Notes: generated by a model from the letters alone, not told the origin. Counted from the first letter of the stretch, positions 45,401 through 58,700 are shown. The stretch: 64,000 bases of DNA from Triglochin maritima (GCA_963682175.1 OY821793.1:24697493-24761492); one strand, 5' to 3'. A program made the numbers and translations.

Positions 45401-45892
45401 TATAATTATTTGATATGTTAATATTACTTGTAAGTTTCTTAAACTATGCTTAGAATTATATCATTGTTCTTTTGCTTACAGGAATTTGGGAAATTCTAAT
45501 TAGATCTGAGTCATTTGTTGTTTGATGATTTGATATATATAGTCTAATCACTTTAAGTTATGCTTACAAAATCTAATCTCGTGTGCTTAATGAAATGTGC
45601 AACACATTTCCTAATTCATGCATATGCAAATATTTTTGCTTTCTAAGTGTTTAATCTCATCGTAAATTTTTATTACATTCTTATTCTATAAAAGCTCTTA
45701 AAAAACTTTACATTATCTTTTAATCAGTTAGGAAACACAAAATACCAAAAAATATGAACCACCATTAAATTTACCATCAGTATTACTCGTGTTCATTGAA
45801 AATAGAATCGATTGAAATTCGCAATTGGTACGCTTACGATTAAATTTAAGACTGTGTATTAAAATGATGTGTGGAAAAGCTCGAAAAAACAA

Positions 45893-46426
45893 GGGTTAAT
45901 TACAGTTTGACCCCCTGAACTATGCATTGATATCACTTTGCCCCCTGAACTTTCAAAGTTAACAATTACCTCCCCTGAACTTTAATTTTGTAACACTTTG
46001 CCCCCCTGAAGTTCAAAAACTCATTATTTAACACACATTCGACGTTTTTTTCCTAATTTTTTTGTTGTATCCCTAATACACTCCTAAACCTATATTTACG
46101 TGAAAATTTGGATCCAAACGGAGGTCGGATATGGTTGGAATTTGGGTCGGATTGAGTGTCAAACCGACCCAAATTCCAATCATATCCGACCTCCGTTTGG
46201 ATCCAAATTTTCACGTAAATAAAGGTTTAGGAGTGTATTAGGGATACAACAAAAAATTAGGAAAAAAACGTCGAATGTGTGTTAAATAATGAGTTTTTGA
46301 ACTTCAACTTCAGGGGGGCAAAGTGTTACAAAATTAAAGTTCAGGGGAGGCAACTGTTAACTTTGAAAGTTCAGGGGGCAAAGTGATACCAAGTCATAGT
46401 TCATGGGGTCAAACTGTAATTAACCC
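45893..46426. mobile_element. Fold-back MULE MITE (534 bp, almost wholly palindromic)
   Basis: Starts GGGTTAATTACAGTTTGACC and ends with its complement. The two arms of roughly 250 bp are near-identical inverted repeats meeting around 46155 with a tiny loop (GAGTGT). It is flanked by a perfect 9-bp target duplication AAAAAACAA (45884-45892 and 46427-46435), diagnostic of the Mutator superfamily. The arms contain internal CCCCCTGAACTTT modules. No coding capacity. Confidence 0.93.
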
Positions 46427-46510
46427 AAAAAACAAAGATGAAAATGTGGATCTAAGGAGGCCCACACTAGTTCCCAGCGCAACCTTCCACGCATGTAAAG
46501 CCCCCAGCTT

Positions 46511-48005
46511 TGTCGCCTTTTTGTAAGATTATGATATTAGGTAAAATACGATTGGTATTGGTCAAAATACAAGTACAGTATTATACGATTGGTATCAATC
46601 AACGTAGTCAATCAAAGTAGGCAAACATGATTACATGCATAACATATACTTGACAATCATCTTAATAAGTTGATTAAGATTCATCAAGCAAAAGAGCATC
46701 AGGACAAAGACTCAAGAATGAAGACTTGTAATCAAAGCTTTTGACATAGACATGTAATTTTATATTTATTGAGTAAATAAGATTTAATGTAAACTTGAGC
46801 ACTAAGATTCTGTTCCGACCAAGTTCGGTCTACCGAACCCCTTATGATCAACCAGAATCCAGTTTCGTCCCGACCAAGACATTGCCAAGTCGGACGACCG
46901 AAACACCTTCGATCAACCGAATAGTCTTGGACCGTTTTTGGACTTTGCTCCAACAGTCGCATTTGAATTAAGCCTTAAAGCCCAATTGACTTGTCCAATT
47001 TCGGATAACCGAATGCTTGTCGGTTTACCGATTCATTCTTGGCTTTAGGGGTCCAACGGCTAGTTACGCGTGGCATATGATTGTTATCTTCATCCAACTT
47101 TTGAGCCACCATTGTCAGCACAAACCCCCGCGCTAACTTCCGTTATCTGATGTCTAAACTGTCTACTGAACCTGTATAAACAAAGCCCAACCAATCTTAT
47201 TGTCCACCTTGGAATGATGAACCGAATTTAATTGGTTGGTATTAGAAAATAGTTACTGGAAGTTGGTGAGCGGTGATCCGAATATGTTTCGGTCAACCAA
47301 ATGTTGTACTCAGACCAGTTTGTCCCTCCGAATGACAAATTTGTCCCTTATGTTTCAGACTACCATTTTATACACGGTCGACCGAACCTGACCTGAAATC
47401 TGCCCGAGCATATTTTACATCTTGCTTTTCATTTGTCTAAACAACTATCAACTCCCCAACGACTCTCTATGCTTTGAAGTCTATATAAATATCACTCAAG
47501 AGACACAAATTAGTACTCTACACTATCAATTCATCCATACTATTTATGTTCTCATTTCCCAAATCTTCAAAGCTCCAAATACACTCAAAGTTTCATCTTC
47601 ACAACTTGCATATCAACTTCATATCCATATCTAAGTGTACTCAAGTTAGAATGTTTAGATTGTGATTCAACTTCCATATTGAAGAATCACCAAGTTGTAA
47701 AGCTTAGAGGAAACTCCCTCTCAGGTTGTGAGAGGAGACACGAGCGAGACTATGATTGTTCGTGAGACTCGGTGTTGTAAACAACGTTGATCTCGGCCCG
47801 GAACGGAGATCGGTTAATGGAACCGTAAGTGAGGCTCGGAGGATCGAGGCTTGCGAGAAGGACTAGGAACGGGTGCGGTGCCGAACATCTCTAAACTCTG
47901 GTGTCGTTGAATTTCGTGGTTTGCATTGTTTTCTCTCTTAATCCCTCCATTAATGTTTTTAATTCCGCATTTATCCAGTGATTAGATGGTCATAGATCCT
48001 TAACA
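46511..48005 (+). mobile_element. Solo LTR E, diverged relative of the Sirevirus-like LTR
   Basis: About 1.5 kb, collinear with the 1545-bp LTR. The start TGTCGCCTTTTTG aligns with TGTTGGCTTTTTG, followed by GACTCAAGAA...GACATGTAA. Scattered CGGTCGACCG-like sites lie at 46820-47390, then the CTCGGCCCGGAACGG block (47783), GGTTTGCATTGT (47920), AATTCCGCATTTA and the end TTAACA. No target duplication is recognisable (AGCTT left, TAAAT right). Much older than the 10.8-kb insertion. Confidence 0.72.
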
Positions 48006-51000
48006 TAAATAACAAATCATGGATGAGCAAATGTTTTGATATAATTAATGGGAAAATGATACAACTTTTGGTTACTTTTTATAGTTCTGTTTGAACATTT
48101 TTCTGTTTTATTTGGGGATTCTTCAATGTTCTATTTAAGCAATATTGTGCTTTTGTTGTATGTTATAAGAATTTGGGATTTTGGTTATTGGGTAATTTAT
48201 GTATACAACAATAACCAAATATAACTAGAAATCACATGTATCAAGAGGCAAAAATACTCGCAACTTGATACGTCGACAATACCCACATTAATTACGAGGT
48301 ACTTTTCTCTCTCTTGTGACACATTTTCCTGTTGGATGAATGATTTTCTTGAGAAAAGTGAAGATGTGGCAGAAAATGCAAATAGAAAATCAACATGGGA
48401 GGTTTGTTGGGTATTTCTATTTGGTAATCTTGGTATCTTTCATCATGTTTGGGGTTAATTGAGAAATATTTTGGGAATGATCATAATCAATGTCGAAGGA
48501 TTCATCGTTTCACACATGATGTGTTATTTCATAGCTTCAAGCTTGATTCTGATAAAAAAAAAGAGGGCAATGATTTCAATAGGCAACACAAATTGGACAG
48601 AACAAATAATGTAGCTGAAAAAATGAATTAAAAACATGAAAAATCAACAAATGGAGATAGGAAAGTAAAGTTAAAATGCAGAAAAATGATGAATTAGTAG
48701 ATTGTTGACAATAAAATTTTATAAATGCGAGCTTTCATAGTTGTAATAGTTGTAGCAATAAAAACAATTATGAATAACGACACAAAATTAACTAAAATTA
48801 CAAAAAACTAAAAAAAAAGAACCAGGAGTGATGGAAGTCATGAGTGGGGCATGTGATGGTAAGAGGGAAATGAAATGGATGAATGATTATAATTTATATA
48901 ATGGTTTTCCTTCAAAAATTGTAATGTATCAAATTCAAAATAAAGAAAACGTATAACTACTTTTGACATAGTAGGTATGCAACAATTACTTTAGGCAGGT
49001 TGGATAAACACGTAAATGTGATTGAATATTATACAGTAAGATGTATGGATGGTAGTATAAATACGAATACACTAAAAATGGGAGATGTTTGTCTTGTTGT
49101 CAACGTCAGCACGTGTAGAATGGGATGAAAAATGACGTGGGAGGCTTACTTTCCTTGATAATGCATGTCACCAATACTTATGTCGAAATACCTTTTCAGT
49201 ATATGTGTTTTTCCCCTCAAAGTGTACATGAGGTTATTTCGTAAACTAGAAAGTTGCTACTGTTTCATTCAACCACACACACTGGTTACAAACTTACATG
49301 TACCCGTACGTAGGCTTATAAACTAGAATGGCCCAATTAATTATAGATCTACCACAATCAACCACGTGGTTTGTCGAATCCAGATTGAACTTGTTATCTA
49401 GAAATTATTTTAAAGAGATGTTATTGTCTTTTACAAATTATCGAGCAAAGCGTAGCCACTGATTCCGTGTACAACTCCTGTAGGCTTGTAACACTCACTT
49501 GCTGCAAAATTAGGTAATATAGATAACATGCCATCGGGGGGTGGTTTCGAATGCAGTTTAATTTTATGTACAAATTTTCACTAACTCGGGTTAGACCAAG
49601 CACCGTCTAGTACTGATTGAAGTTGTAAATAGTTCACTTAAACATAGAATTCGAGATGATTATACCGACGATCGAGTTCCAAAAAAAAAAAGAAAATACC
49701 AGTAATAAATTCTTATGATTCAGAAACATGAAGAAGCACGTCTCCTCAAACATTAATTAAAGCGCATATTAAACACACACACACAGGTGTGTGTGTGTGT
49801 GTGTTGGAATGAACCAGCAAATGAGATCGTGTCAAACTCTTAATGAAGAGGCATTGATCACTAATCGTCGGACGTAAACGATTTCACCAATCATTCCAAA
49901 CTAAAGCATTTCAACTCAAAAGCAAATCAGATGGTGCTATTTTTAAAGGCGTTATTGAGTCACATATATGGATCATTTGTAATTAAGTTGGATTTGTTAG
50001 TTGCCGGACCCAAGTCAATCTTTTTGATATGGTTAATTGCCCACTCTAATAACTCACTTGATGCAACTTTATTGACTTCAAGGAAACTTCTTCTAACCAT
50101 CTGTTCCAAAATCCACCAGAAGCAAAATCCACCAACTTCTGGTGGCTTTGAATACACAAACAATAAACAAATTCCATGCAAAAAAAACCATAGTCCAACT
50201 TGCAGCAATAGCAATATCGATCTGGCAAGGTAATTAGCAGCGCCCATTAACTCAGAATGGTCGCTATCTTGATGATGAGACTACACCAGCACTGCATGTG
50301 GAGATTAATGTTTGATTCCACAAATTGATAGTGACATGATCAAAAACCCACCATAAGATGGTCACACAGACAGACTCACAAGGCTTACTTTTTCATGAAT
50401 TCATTATTACTAAAGCTAAGACTGCCATGTGTCATGTATTAGTGGCCTCTTAATTAAGATCAAATTTCATGGTTTAGAATTCTGTAAAAGAAGTCTCGAA
50501 TGATGTTATTAATGACCATGTCTAAGATGGAGGCAACAACGAAGACAATATTGGTTGTACCTTCAATACTTATATTTTTGTTAAAATTATCGAAGCACAA
50601 GATGAATTAGCTGAGAAGAGACAATATCCGTCGAATCCATTGTTGTGGATAACTCGAGATCTTATTTTATTTTGTGGAACCACATACCGACAGGGTGGCC
50701 ACCAACCTTGCTGGACTCCAAGCAGGCTTATAACTCCAAATTTTGGGAAAACAAAGGCTGACGTTGTATTATTATAATTGGTTTATATGAATTAAGTTAG
50801 CATCATGAAGTATTTTGAGAGCGTCTTGATGTATGTCCAAATATATAATGTTTATTTATATAAAATTTCATATATTTTATGGTGACTTTATTGGTACTAA
50901 ATAATTTATTCAATTTGAGAATGGGTTTTTGTACTAGCGTTGGAAACCAATGCCCATGCATGGTTTTACATTTTCAGATATAAGTGAACGAAATATAATT

Positions 51001-51600
51001 ACAACTTGCAAGCACTAATATGGATCTATAAGCGTATGTGTATTTATTCATAATACATGAGTTGGGACACATATATAGGTATCAATTCTCAGACCCGTAT
51101 TTACAGATATTGATCTTGAATCGGGATATAATTTGAGAGGAATGTAACAATATCTATATCTGCTTCACGAGTTCTCAAATATCCATTTTCAGAAATGTAT
51201 ACGGTCTTGCAAATGTCGAAACATCGAATAAAAATAAATAAGGAAACATACGAATGCCTGGATTTTGAACATCCATCGAAAATCTTACCAATAATACATA
51301 ATACGATATTCTTTTCTTATTTTATCCATTATACATAATCTCCTAAAAAATTCTCATTTCAATCTTCGATTCTAGTTGTATTCCAACCGTCTCAAACTTT
51401 TCTAGCTCCAATCAAAGATCAAAATCACCCCTTTCCTCTCCCCCTCTCTAAGGAATCCAACCCATTTACAACCCTTCTCCGATCTCTGACCATCCTTGCC
51501 CCTTGTCCTCCCACCCCCTATCTATCTTTGTCCAATACCTAATGGTAATGGAGCAAGGACATGGATGTGAGAAGTTTGAACTAATTTATCACGTTGAGGA
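48006..51600. other. Intergenic, AT-rich, no gene recognised
   Basis: 3.6 kb with only short frames. The opposed frames at 49931-50247 overlap on both strands and show no domain. A small hairpin CCACCAGAAG/CTTCTGGTGG occurs at 50113-50145. Confidence 0.4.
49772..49805. repeat. (AC)n-(GT)n compound microsatellite palindrome
   Basis: An ACACAC run switches at AGGT into GTGTGT, ending in TT opposite the starting AA. The 34-bp tract is essentially self-complementary and can form a hairpin or cruciform. Confidence 0.9.
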
Positions 51601-51890
51601 CATAATTGCAACAAAATTGATGAATACGCAAAATGGATTTTTGCTTGGGTGCATTTGCAAAAAGGGCTTATTGGGCATTTGCTCCTCAATATTGGTGCTT
51701 GCAATACTCAATATTTTCTTTGGTACACTTTCCGTCTAACGTCATTGACGAATTTTCGTTAGCTCCCGACGCCTTTATCAGCAAACAAACAATGTTTAAT
51801 CTCGCAACCACATGTAACGTGGTCCTACGGCCGTTACTTGACGTATAGTTCGGTTGACCGTTCCAAAGACGGTAATCCGAACATAGAAGT

Positions 51891-52188
51891 CCAGTAAATT
51901 CTGTGAGGTTTCTGTCTTCTTGGAAACAGACATCCGAAAGAGATTCAGATGTCCATTTCTGGATTTCTAGTGATTCTATAAAATCTTTGTTGGCTTGGAA
52001 ACAGACAACGGAATATTATTTGGTCGTCCATTTCTGAGAGTCCAGTAATTCCCTTGAAGTCTCTGTCATATTTGGAAATGGTCATCCGAATGGGATTCAG
52101 ACGACCGATTCTGGGAGTCTAGTAAATTCTATGAAGTATTTGTTGTCTTGGAAACGGATGTCTGAAGATGGTTCGATCGACCGAATAT
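51891..52188. repeat. Four tandem units of about 75 bp
   Basis: Units start near 51891, 51965, 52039 and 52115 and share GTC(C/T)AGTAA-TTC, TTTG-TGTCTTGGAAAC(A/G)GA and a CATTTCTG/GATTCTGGGAG end. Diverged CGGTTGACCG or CGATCGACCGAA motifs occur at both ends. The origin is unclear. Confidence 0.7.
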
Positions 52189-52334
52189 GACGTGTTTCTG
52201 AACTTATTAACCCAATTTCCACTTCTATTGAGACAACTCTTTCTTTCTTTTCTTTCAACTCTCTCTCTCGCAATCTTCTTCCACCAAACCCCATCTCTCG
52301 CCGTCTTTTTCTTCCAAGCCTCATCTCCCTCGCC

Positions 52335-52882
52335 TAGGGTTGTAAATGGGCAGGGTTAAAACAATTAATCGCCCCAACCGAACCGACGAGTATGGTCACA
52401 GGTTGTAAAAATCATAACCGTTTAATAAATGAGCGGATAAAGTTTCATGATTTAACCTGTCCGTTTAACCGCGAAACTTAATGAATATATATAATATTTT
52501 GTTATATATATTATACATATAATTTTTTGTGTTATTATGGTCATCATGCTTGGATGTTTGATGTTATTTTATATGAATTTTTTGATGTTTAGATTATGGT
52601 TTTTTGAGGTTTTGATTATTAATTTACGTATGTTTGATGTTTTTAACAAGTTTGAATTTTTTTATCCATTTAACCATTTATCCAATTTTTATATCGATTT
52701 TAGTATCAATTAAGTTTTAACCATATAACCGCTCAAAACTGTTTAATTAAATTAAACGGGTAGGGTCGTGAGTAGAGGTAAAAATAAACGAATTTCTAAC
52801 CGAACCGAGAACCGTTTAATTAGGCAGGTAGGGTCATAGGTAAGCCCTATAAACGCCCACGAACCACTCATTTACAACCCTA
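52335..52882. mobile_element. hAT-type MITE (548 bp)
   Basis: Ends TAGGGTTGTAAATG and CATTTACAACCCTA, with an 8-bp target duplication carrying one mismatch (CCCTCGCC and CCCTCACC). It is nested within the candidate Pack-MULE and splits a CT-rich leader-like stretch. Non-coding. Confidence 0.88.
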
Positions 52883-53880
52883 CCCTCACCTTCTTCCTCT
52901 AAGGTGTCTCTCTCGCACTCTTCCTCCTCCAAATGTCATCTCTTGCACCTGTCGACCTCCAACTTGCCGACCCTCCTCGCGTCCCAATCACCGCATGTTT
53001 TAGGCAATGCACACTCGTAGTGGGTTCGTCGAGCAGCGGTTAAGGTATGTCTATGCTATGGAAGCTTGCAATGGTCAATTTGGGGCAAATAAGGTTTCTT
53101 CTATTAGGGTTAGAAATTGTAGGACTAAATCTCAACTTCAAGATCAAACTCATGTGTTGTCTTCTATTCCTTTACCTCTTGTTTGTTGTAAATGTAACTT
53201 GTGTTATGGATCTAAAATGGCCAATGTAGATGTGTGAATGTATGATGTATTACAGAAGTTTTACAAACTAGTTACATGAAAATTTGAACCGTAAACAATT
53301 GTTATCTACTCACTCTTCAAGCACCATATATGAAATCATATGCATTTAGCAGAATTGGATGACTCCAACATAAATAGAAGTAGTAGTGATGCCACACCAT
53401 TAGTAGAACATAAGTAGGCTAGATGTTGACGTGAATTTCATGCACTTCTATTCGTTGTAGATGGTGTAGGTTAATTTGTGTTCTTTCAATGTTTGGACAA
53501 CCCATTCCTTTTTGTCAATAGGGATGTTCGGATCATGAATACTCAATTGAAATTGCACATTGGAAAGAATGGGTGATGAGAATGGGGCGTAGGCTTACTG
53601 CGGATTTTAGAGGAGTAAAGGAGATTATTTTGATCGAGGACCACGTTACGTGTAGTTGACGAGGTTAAACACTGTCTGTTTGCCGTTAACGGCGTCAGGA
53701 GCTAACGGAAATCCGTCAACGACATTAGATAGGGAGTATACCAAAGCAAATATAGAGTTTTGCAAGTGTTTGTGACCAATAAAAAAGTTTAGATGAGCAA
53801 AGGTCCAATAAGCCCCTTTTGCAAGTGCACACAAGCAAAAATCTCATATGCAAAACTACTGCAAAAACCAACCAATACGA

Positions 53881-54263
53881 AAGTTTATTTGAATTCAACC
53901 TGTGATTTGAACCCACTAGTGAACTAGGGTGCACTCTTACGTGATTTATATGGAGCTTAAATCATTACCAAGGTCTCAAATCCACTCGACTACCCAATAG
54001 TGATCACTTTTTCGAAGCAAGGTTCACTAATGATCACCCACCAAAAGAAACTTGACCACACATTCACCACTCCTTCGAGGCACCTTGATGAAGCATCCTA
54101 TCGTGTGCTTAGTCTAGTTTTACCTATTGTATTCTCGATGCTACTGTATCTTTTGATTGATGGCACTCATGTGAGACTCATCCAGTGACATTGTCTGAAT
54201 TAGTTTAAAAGGTTTTCAACACCATCTCATCAAGTTAGTTATGAGTTGTGTTAGACTTGGTAG
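53881..54263. other. Intergenic gap between two transposons
   Basis: Short AT-rich stretch with no gene or repeat recognised. It carries the left copy of the hAT target duplication at its right edge. Confidence 0.4.
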
Positions 54264-55259
54264 TAGGGGTGCACACGGGTCGGATTGAACCCAAAAATCA
54301 ACCCAAACCTGATTGGTTGGGTCGGGTTGGGAAGGGGTTCGAGTTGGGTTGGTAAAATCTGAAAACTGATTATTCGGGTCAGGATCGGGTTGACCCAACC
54401 CAACCCGAACCCGAAGATTTTTTTAAATGCATTTTCCCAAATTATCGTGATCGTTCCGTGAAGATCTACATGACATAACGTCCCAACCCTAAAAGAAACA
54501 CACCTTTCAGCCCTGAACCCGTCCTCTCCTCGCGGCAACGCCCACTGAACCTCTCCTCACTCCCTCAGCCCTCTCCTTGCAGCGATGCCCCAAAATCCCC
54601 ACCCCATCTCCTCGCGGCTCCACTCTTCGGCACTCCTCTCCGTCGAGCCCTCCTCTCTGGACTCCGTCTATCCATCCTCTCTGTAGAAAATTGATTATGG
54701 AAATTCGATTATGCATACTTCGGCTTCAACAACTTACAAGACTTTGTTGGTTCTCATGTTTGTTGATTCAGATCGATAGAGGGTTTCGTTTGGAGGAATG
54801 AATTGAAACCTTTTATTTTTAATTGAGAGATTATGGGCATCAACACTTCAACCAAGTTCTTAGAATAATGTTTTTGTTTGAACAGAGGATTGTGGATTTT
54901 TTTTCTCTTGAGCTATTTTGCTGTTGTTAATGTATTGGTTAGAGAGTTTGACCTGAGGGAATGAGTTGGTGCTTGTGGTTTGTTGATTTAGATCATTTGT
55001 TGACTTAGAAAACATGATCTATCATCCTATCTCAAGTGATTTAATTGATTATTTTTTGTCTTCAATCGATTAATTTATTGGGCAGAGAATATTATTGCAA
55101 TAAATTCGGATCCAACCCGATCCGACCCAACCCAACCCGAAAATTTTGGGTCAGGTTGGGTTGAACCCAAATCGATTTGGGTTGAATTTTTCACAAACCT
55201 GAATTTTTCGGGTTGGGTCGGATTCTGACCCAAACCCAACCCAACCCATGTGCACCCTA
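54264..55259. mobile_element. hAT-type element (996 bp) with GC-rich insert
   Basis: Ends TAGGGGTGCACACGGGT and ACCCATGTGCACCCTA with subterminal GGGTTGGGT/ACCCAACCC words, flanked by CTTGGTAG and CTTGCTAA (6 of 8 identical). The middle (54480-54690) is unusually C- and CT-rich, resembling a gene leader or first exon rather than MITE sequence, and could be captured host DNA. No transposase. Confidence 0.78.
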
Positions 55260-55706
55260 CTTGCTAACATCAAGGCTAAAATCAATGGTGATCTTCATGG
55301 AATCATTCACCATCATGTTTTGGATCGGTACCTAAAAAATTAGGGGAAGTCTAAAACTTCACTTCCATTCCATGACCCCTTCATTTTAGAGTGGAAGACG
55401 TGGAAGTTACTTTTAATACACATTTTCAAGTCTTGTAAGTTCTTTTGGAACTTTGACAACCAGATTTTTTAAAGTTTTTCAAAGTACAAATTGCGTTTAT
55501 GTCTGTGAATGCATTCCCACCACAAACGCCAATGGGTGCACCAAACAAACCCCAACGGGCCGCAAAACGCATAGGCCCAACTCCCAACCCGACTCCAACC
55601 TCCACACCCCCAACTCCCATCTCAAACCCTCGACCAGAACCCCAACCCGAAACCAAACCCTAAACCCCACTCTCCACTCCCACTCTCCTTCCCCTCCCCC
55701 ACCGCA
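55260..55706. other. NUP188 upstream region
   Basis: Carries a C-rich leader-like stretch just before the NUP188 start codon and no TATA box, which fits a broadly expressed gene. Confidence 0.45.
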
Positions 55707-58700
55707 ATGGCGACCGCCGCCGCCGCCATAGACCAGGCTGCCCCACCCAAGCCGGTCGACGGGTCCCTCTGGTGGGACTCCTTCGTCGCCCTCTTCGACG
55801 ACCTCGACGCCGCCTCCGCCTCCGGCGACGTCCCCGCTTCCCTGGTACGGAACCTCCCAACCAATGCCGTTTTGGTCCGGGTGTGATGGATTTGGTTTTG
55901 GTTTGTAGGAGAAGAAGATCAGGAGTAATCACAGGTGGTTTGTTGAGTCGGTGTTTGGATTCAAGCAACCGAATGAGGCGTCGAGGACCGCGCTGGATTC
56001 CACGAGGATATCGGTTGGTGGGCATGAGATGAGGATTGAGGAGAAGTTGAAGGATGTGGCGCTTGGAGTTAGCGCTGCTCTGGTATGGTATTTATGTTGT
56101 AGGTGTTGCTTGGTTAGTTGGTTTGTTTCGTTAGTAGAAATCTAAGTTGTTGTGATGGAATTATGGTGCGCTGTGATTGGACGAATACTGGTCCGGAAAA
56201 TTGGATATTAAGTTGACACAGGAGTGACTAAATTTTTGTGAAATCGGCAGCTCATTTTCAGAATTAGTGGAACATGTTAGTACTAGGGTTGTTACTTTCT
56301 GTGGTTGGTTAGCAAAAAATAATAAATTATCGTGATCAACTCTTGGGAGTTGGGATAAAGTAATGATCTGCAAAAGTTGGATTTTAAGGGCATGCAGGAG
56401 TGACTAAGCTTATGTGAATTCTTTAGTACCTTTTAAATTTGTTTTATCGGTAATGAAAATCAAATTTAAGCAATACGTGCAAGGGAGCACTACTAAGCCG
56501 GGAAGGCTTGGCAATGGCCAAAGTTCGGACCCAAAACGGTTCATAGCCCAACAAGCAAAAACATACAAACTAAAAAAAGTTAAGTTAGAAAACTAGACTC
56601 CAAGCTCTATTTAAGAGTGAGAAAACCTGCATTCCACACCTACTGCAGCTCTGAGACCGCTGGGAAATCCACCCAAGGGATCTCGTCCAAATCGTAGCCA
56701 CTGATAACTCAGTGTTATGTGCTATGTTCAGGTGGGCGGTTGCCTAGGCAACTGTCTCTTCGGGTGGTCGCATATGCGACCACCCGCACACCGCACACCA
56801 CACACAGTGGTGTGTGGTTTATGCAGCCGCACATGGTCGCCTAGGCAACCATGTGCCGTGCACAGCAATGACTAGTTTTTCTAGCAGTTGCTGGTTGCTA
56901 CTGTAGCAACTAGCCGTTTGGTGAGAAGAAAGTGGGAGAGAAGATCAGAAGAAGATTAGGGTGGCTGGGTTAGGGTTTGGGGAAAAGATGGATCACAGAG
57001 CTGTAAAATGTTTGTCGGTAGACAATCCCACACCTTCTAGTGCAGTTAGAAAACAACACAAATCACCTGCATTTGGGCTCCACTGAACATTTTTGCTTGA
57101 TAATCCTCAAAAGTTTCCAACATTACCGTGCTACATCAAAACCTAGTTGTTAAGTCTTACAATTCACATGCGAGTTATGTATTACTTGGTTACTTGCTTT
57201 TGGTTTTGTGAGTACCTTTGCAGTTTTACCTAGAGCTCAGAACATTGGTGTTCCAGTCTGATCTTTGACTCTTTCAGAACTTGGATGAAGTGCAATCATA
57301 CATTCTTGTTCAAAGAAACACTGAGGTTCAGAAAACAGATGTTGCTGTTGGAGATGTGGATTCTTTTCATGCGGTGAGTCTATTCTCTTCTGCTTCATGT
57401 TGTATTTTCAACGTGTAAAGCTTTTCTTGAGACCCCCAAACACACAAAGACGTACATTAGCTCGATCCTGAATTGTGTTACAAATTGTTTGTTACAACTT
57501 TATTCAATTTTCAACGTTTAATGTATTGCTAGATTTATACTGATAAAAAAAAGTATTGCTAGATTTATGCTCACATCGTGGCCCTTTATCCCTTTTTCAA
57601 AATTTTAGCAATTTTCTTGAATTTTTCAGAGAAGTGTGCTAAGATGTGATTTGCCGATAATCATCAATATGTGATTTTGGTGAGTTGCAAACTTGCAAGT
57701 TACGTGTATTCGTTATAAAAATTTATGCCATGTGGTCTGGATATGTTTAAAATGATCAGACAACTGCTTAACTGCAATAGCAAAGCACAGTAGAGATCTA
57801 AAATGTTTGTTTGTTTCATCTTCCTGGTACTAGCTTCCACCAAAGCCTATACTACAAATTTGCCACATCATCACATGAAGCGTAACAATTTTCTCTTATC
57901 AATGGTCTGTTTGATTGCAGAACTTTTAGTTTTCACCCTTCATTGATCTCCAAAAGCACAGTTACATGTGTAACCCTCAAAACCCTCAAAAGGACATTGT
58001 AAGCAGAGGTCACTCTGGACATTTTCTCACTGAAAACTATGTTGAGGATGAGTTTAGGGTTGTTGATGAAGTTGTTGTAGTCAGGTTAGTCAACGAAGGG
58101 AGTTTGAGGGATGTGGTTGGTTTCATCTGGGGTTTTACTTTTTAGATGTATTGGCTGTTACTTCTCAGGAGGGAATTGCTAGAGCTAGAGTTGATCAAGT
58201 GCTGTGATTGGAGACGAGGGAGAAATGTGAATAGGATAATCAAGTCAATTATCAAATTTATAGGGGTAAAATAGGAAACAAAAGTAAGAACAACCGAAAT
58301 AATCGTCCCCACTTCTATTGTGAGAGGGGTGTAATTGAATGAGGAAATGCATGGTTCCTTTAGTTTTGGGGTGTGGTATATTATAGTTTAACAAAATATT
58401 GCTTTAGAAATGATTTTTTTTGGAGGGGGGTGACAAAGTGAAACCTTGATAGTTTAGTGGTTAAGAATTATTACTTGCTTATAGACTTATAGTGTTGTAA
58501 GCAAATTATAATTTTCCAATATTTTAATTCTTCCAATTGTTTTGTCAATTTCCAATTGCTCAAAGATCACCCCCAATTTCATTCATTTCCAAGGTTTCAA
58601 AGCTTTCTTGCTTATAGTTTAGTAATAGGCAAACTATATTTGGGCATTTGGATTATCGTAAGCCTAATTAACACGGCCAATTGAATTGTTTGCTGCTGGG

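Larger units (their letters stand above)
51605..53880. mobile_element. Candidate Pack-MULE with about 200-bp inverted arms
   Basis: 51640-51825 and 53642-53850 are inverted repeats. Shared blocks are ATTTTTGCTTG-GTGCA-TTGCAAAA, GGGCTTATTGG, TTTGGTA(C/T)ACT, TTAGCTCC(C/T)GACGCC and GTTTAA(C/T)CTCG, then AACGTGGTCC. The layout suits Mutator-like TIRs. The interior holds a palindrome-bearing 75-bp tandem repeat, a CT-rich leader-like stretch with a short ORF after 52930 ending in a donor-like GTATGT (53044), and a nested hAT MITE. No target duplication was identified, and boundaries are uncertain by tens of bases. Confidence 0.5.

Noticed and set aside
49931..50247. Opposed frames of about 100 codons
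   Set aside because: Open on both strands with no recognisable domain, splice pattern or neighbour; probably chance.
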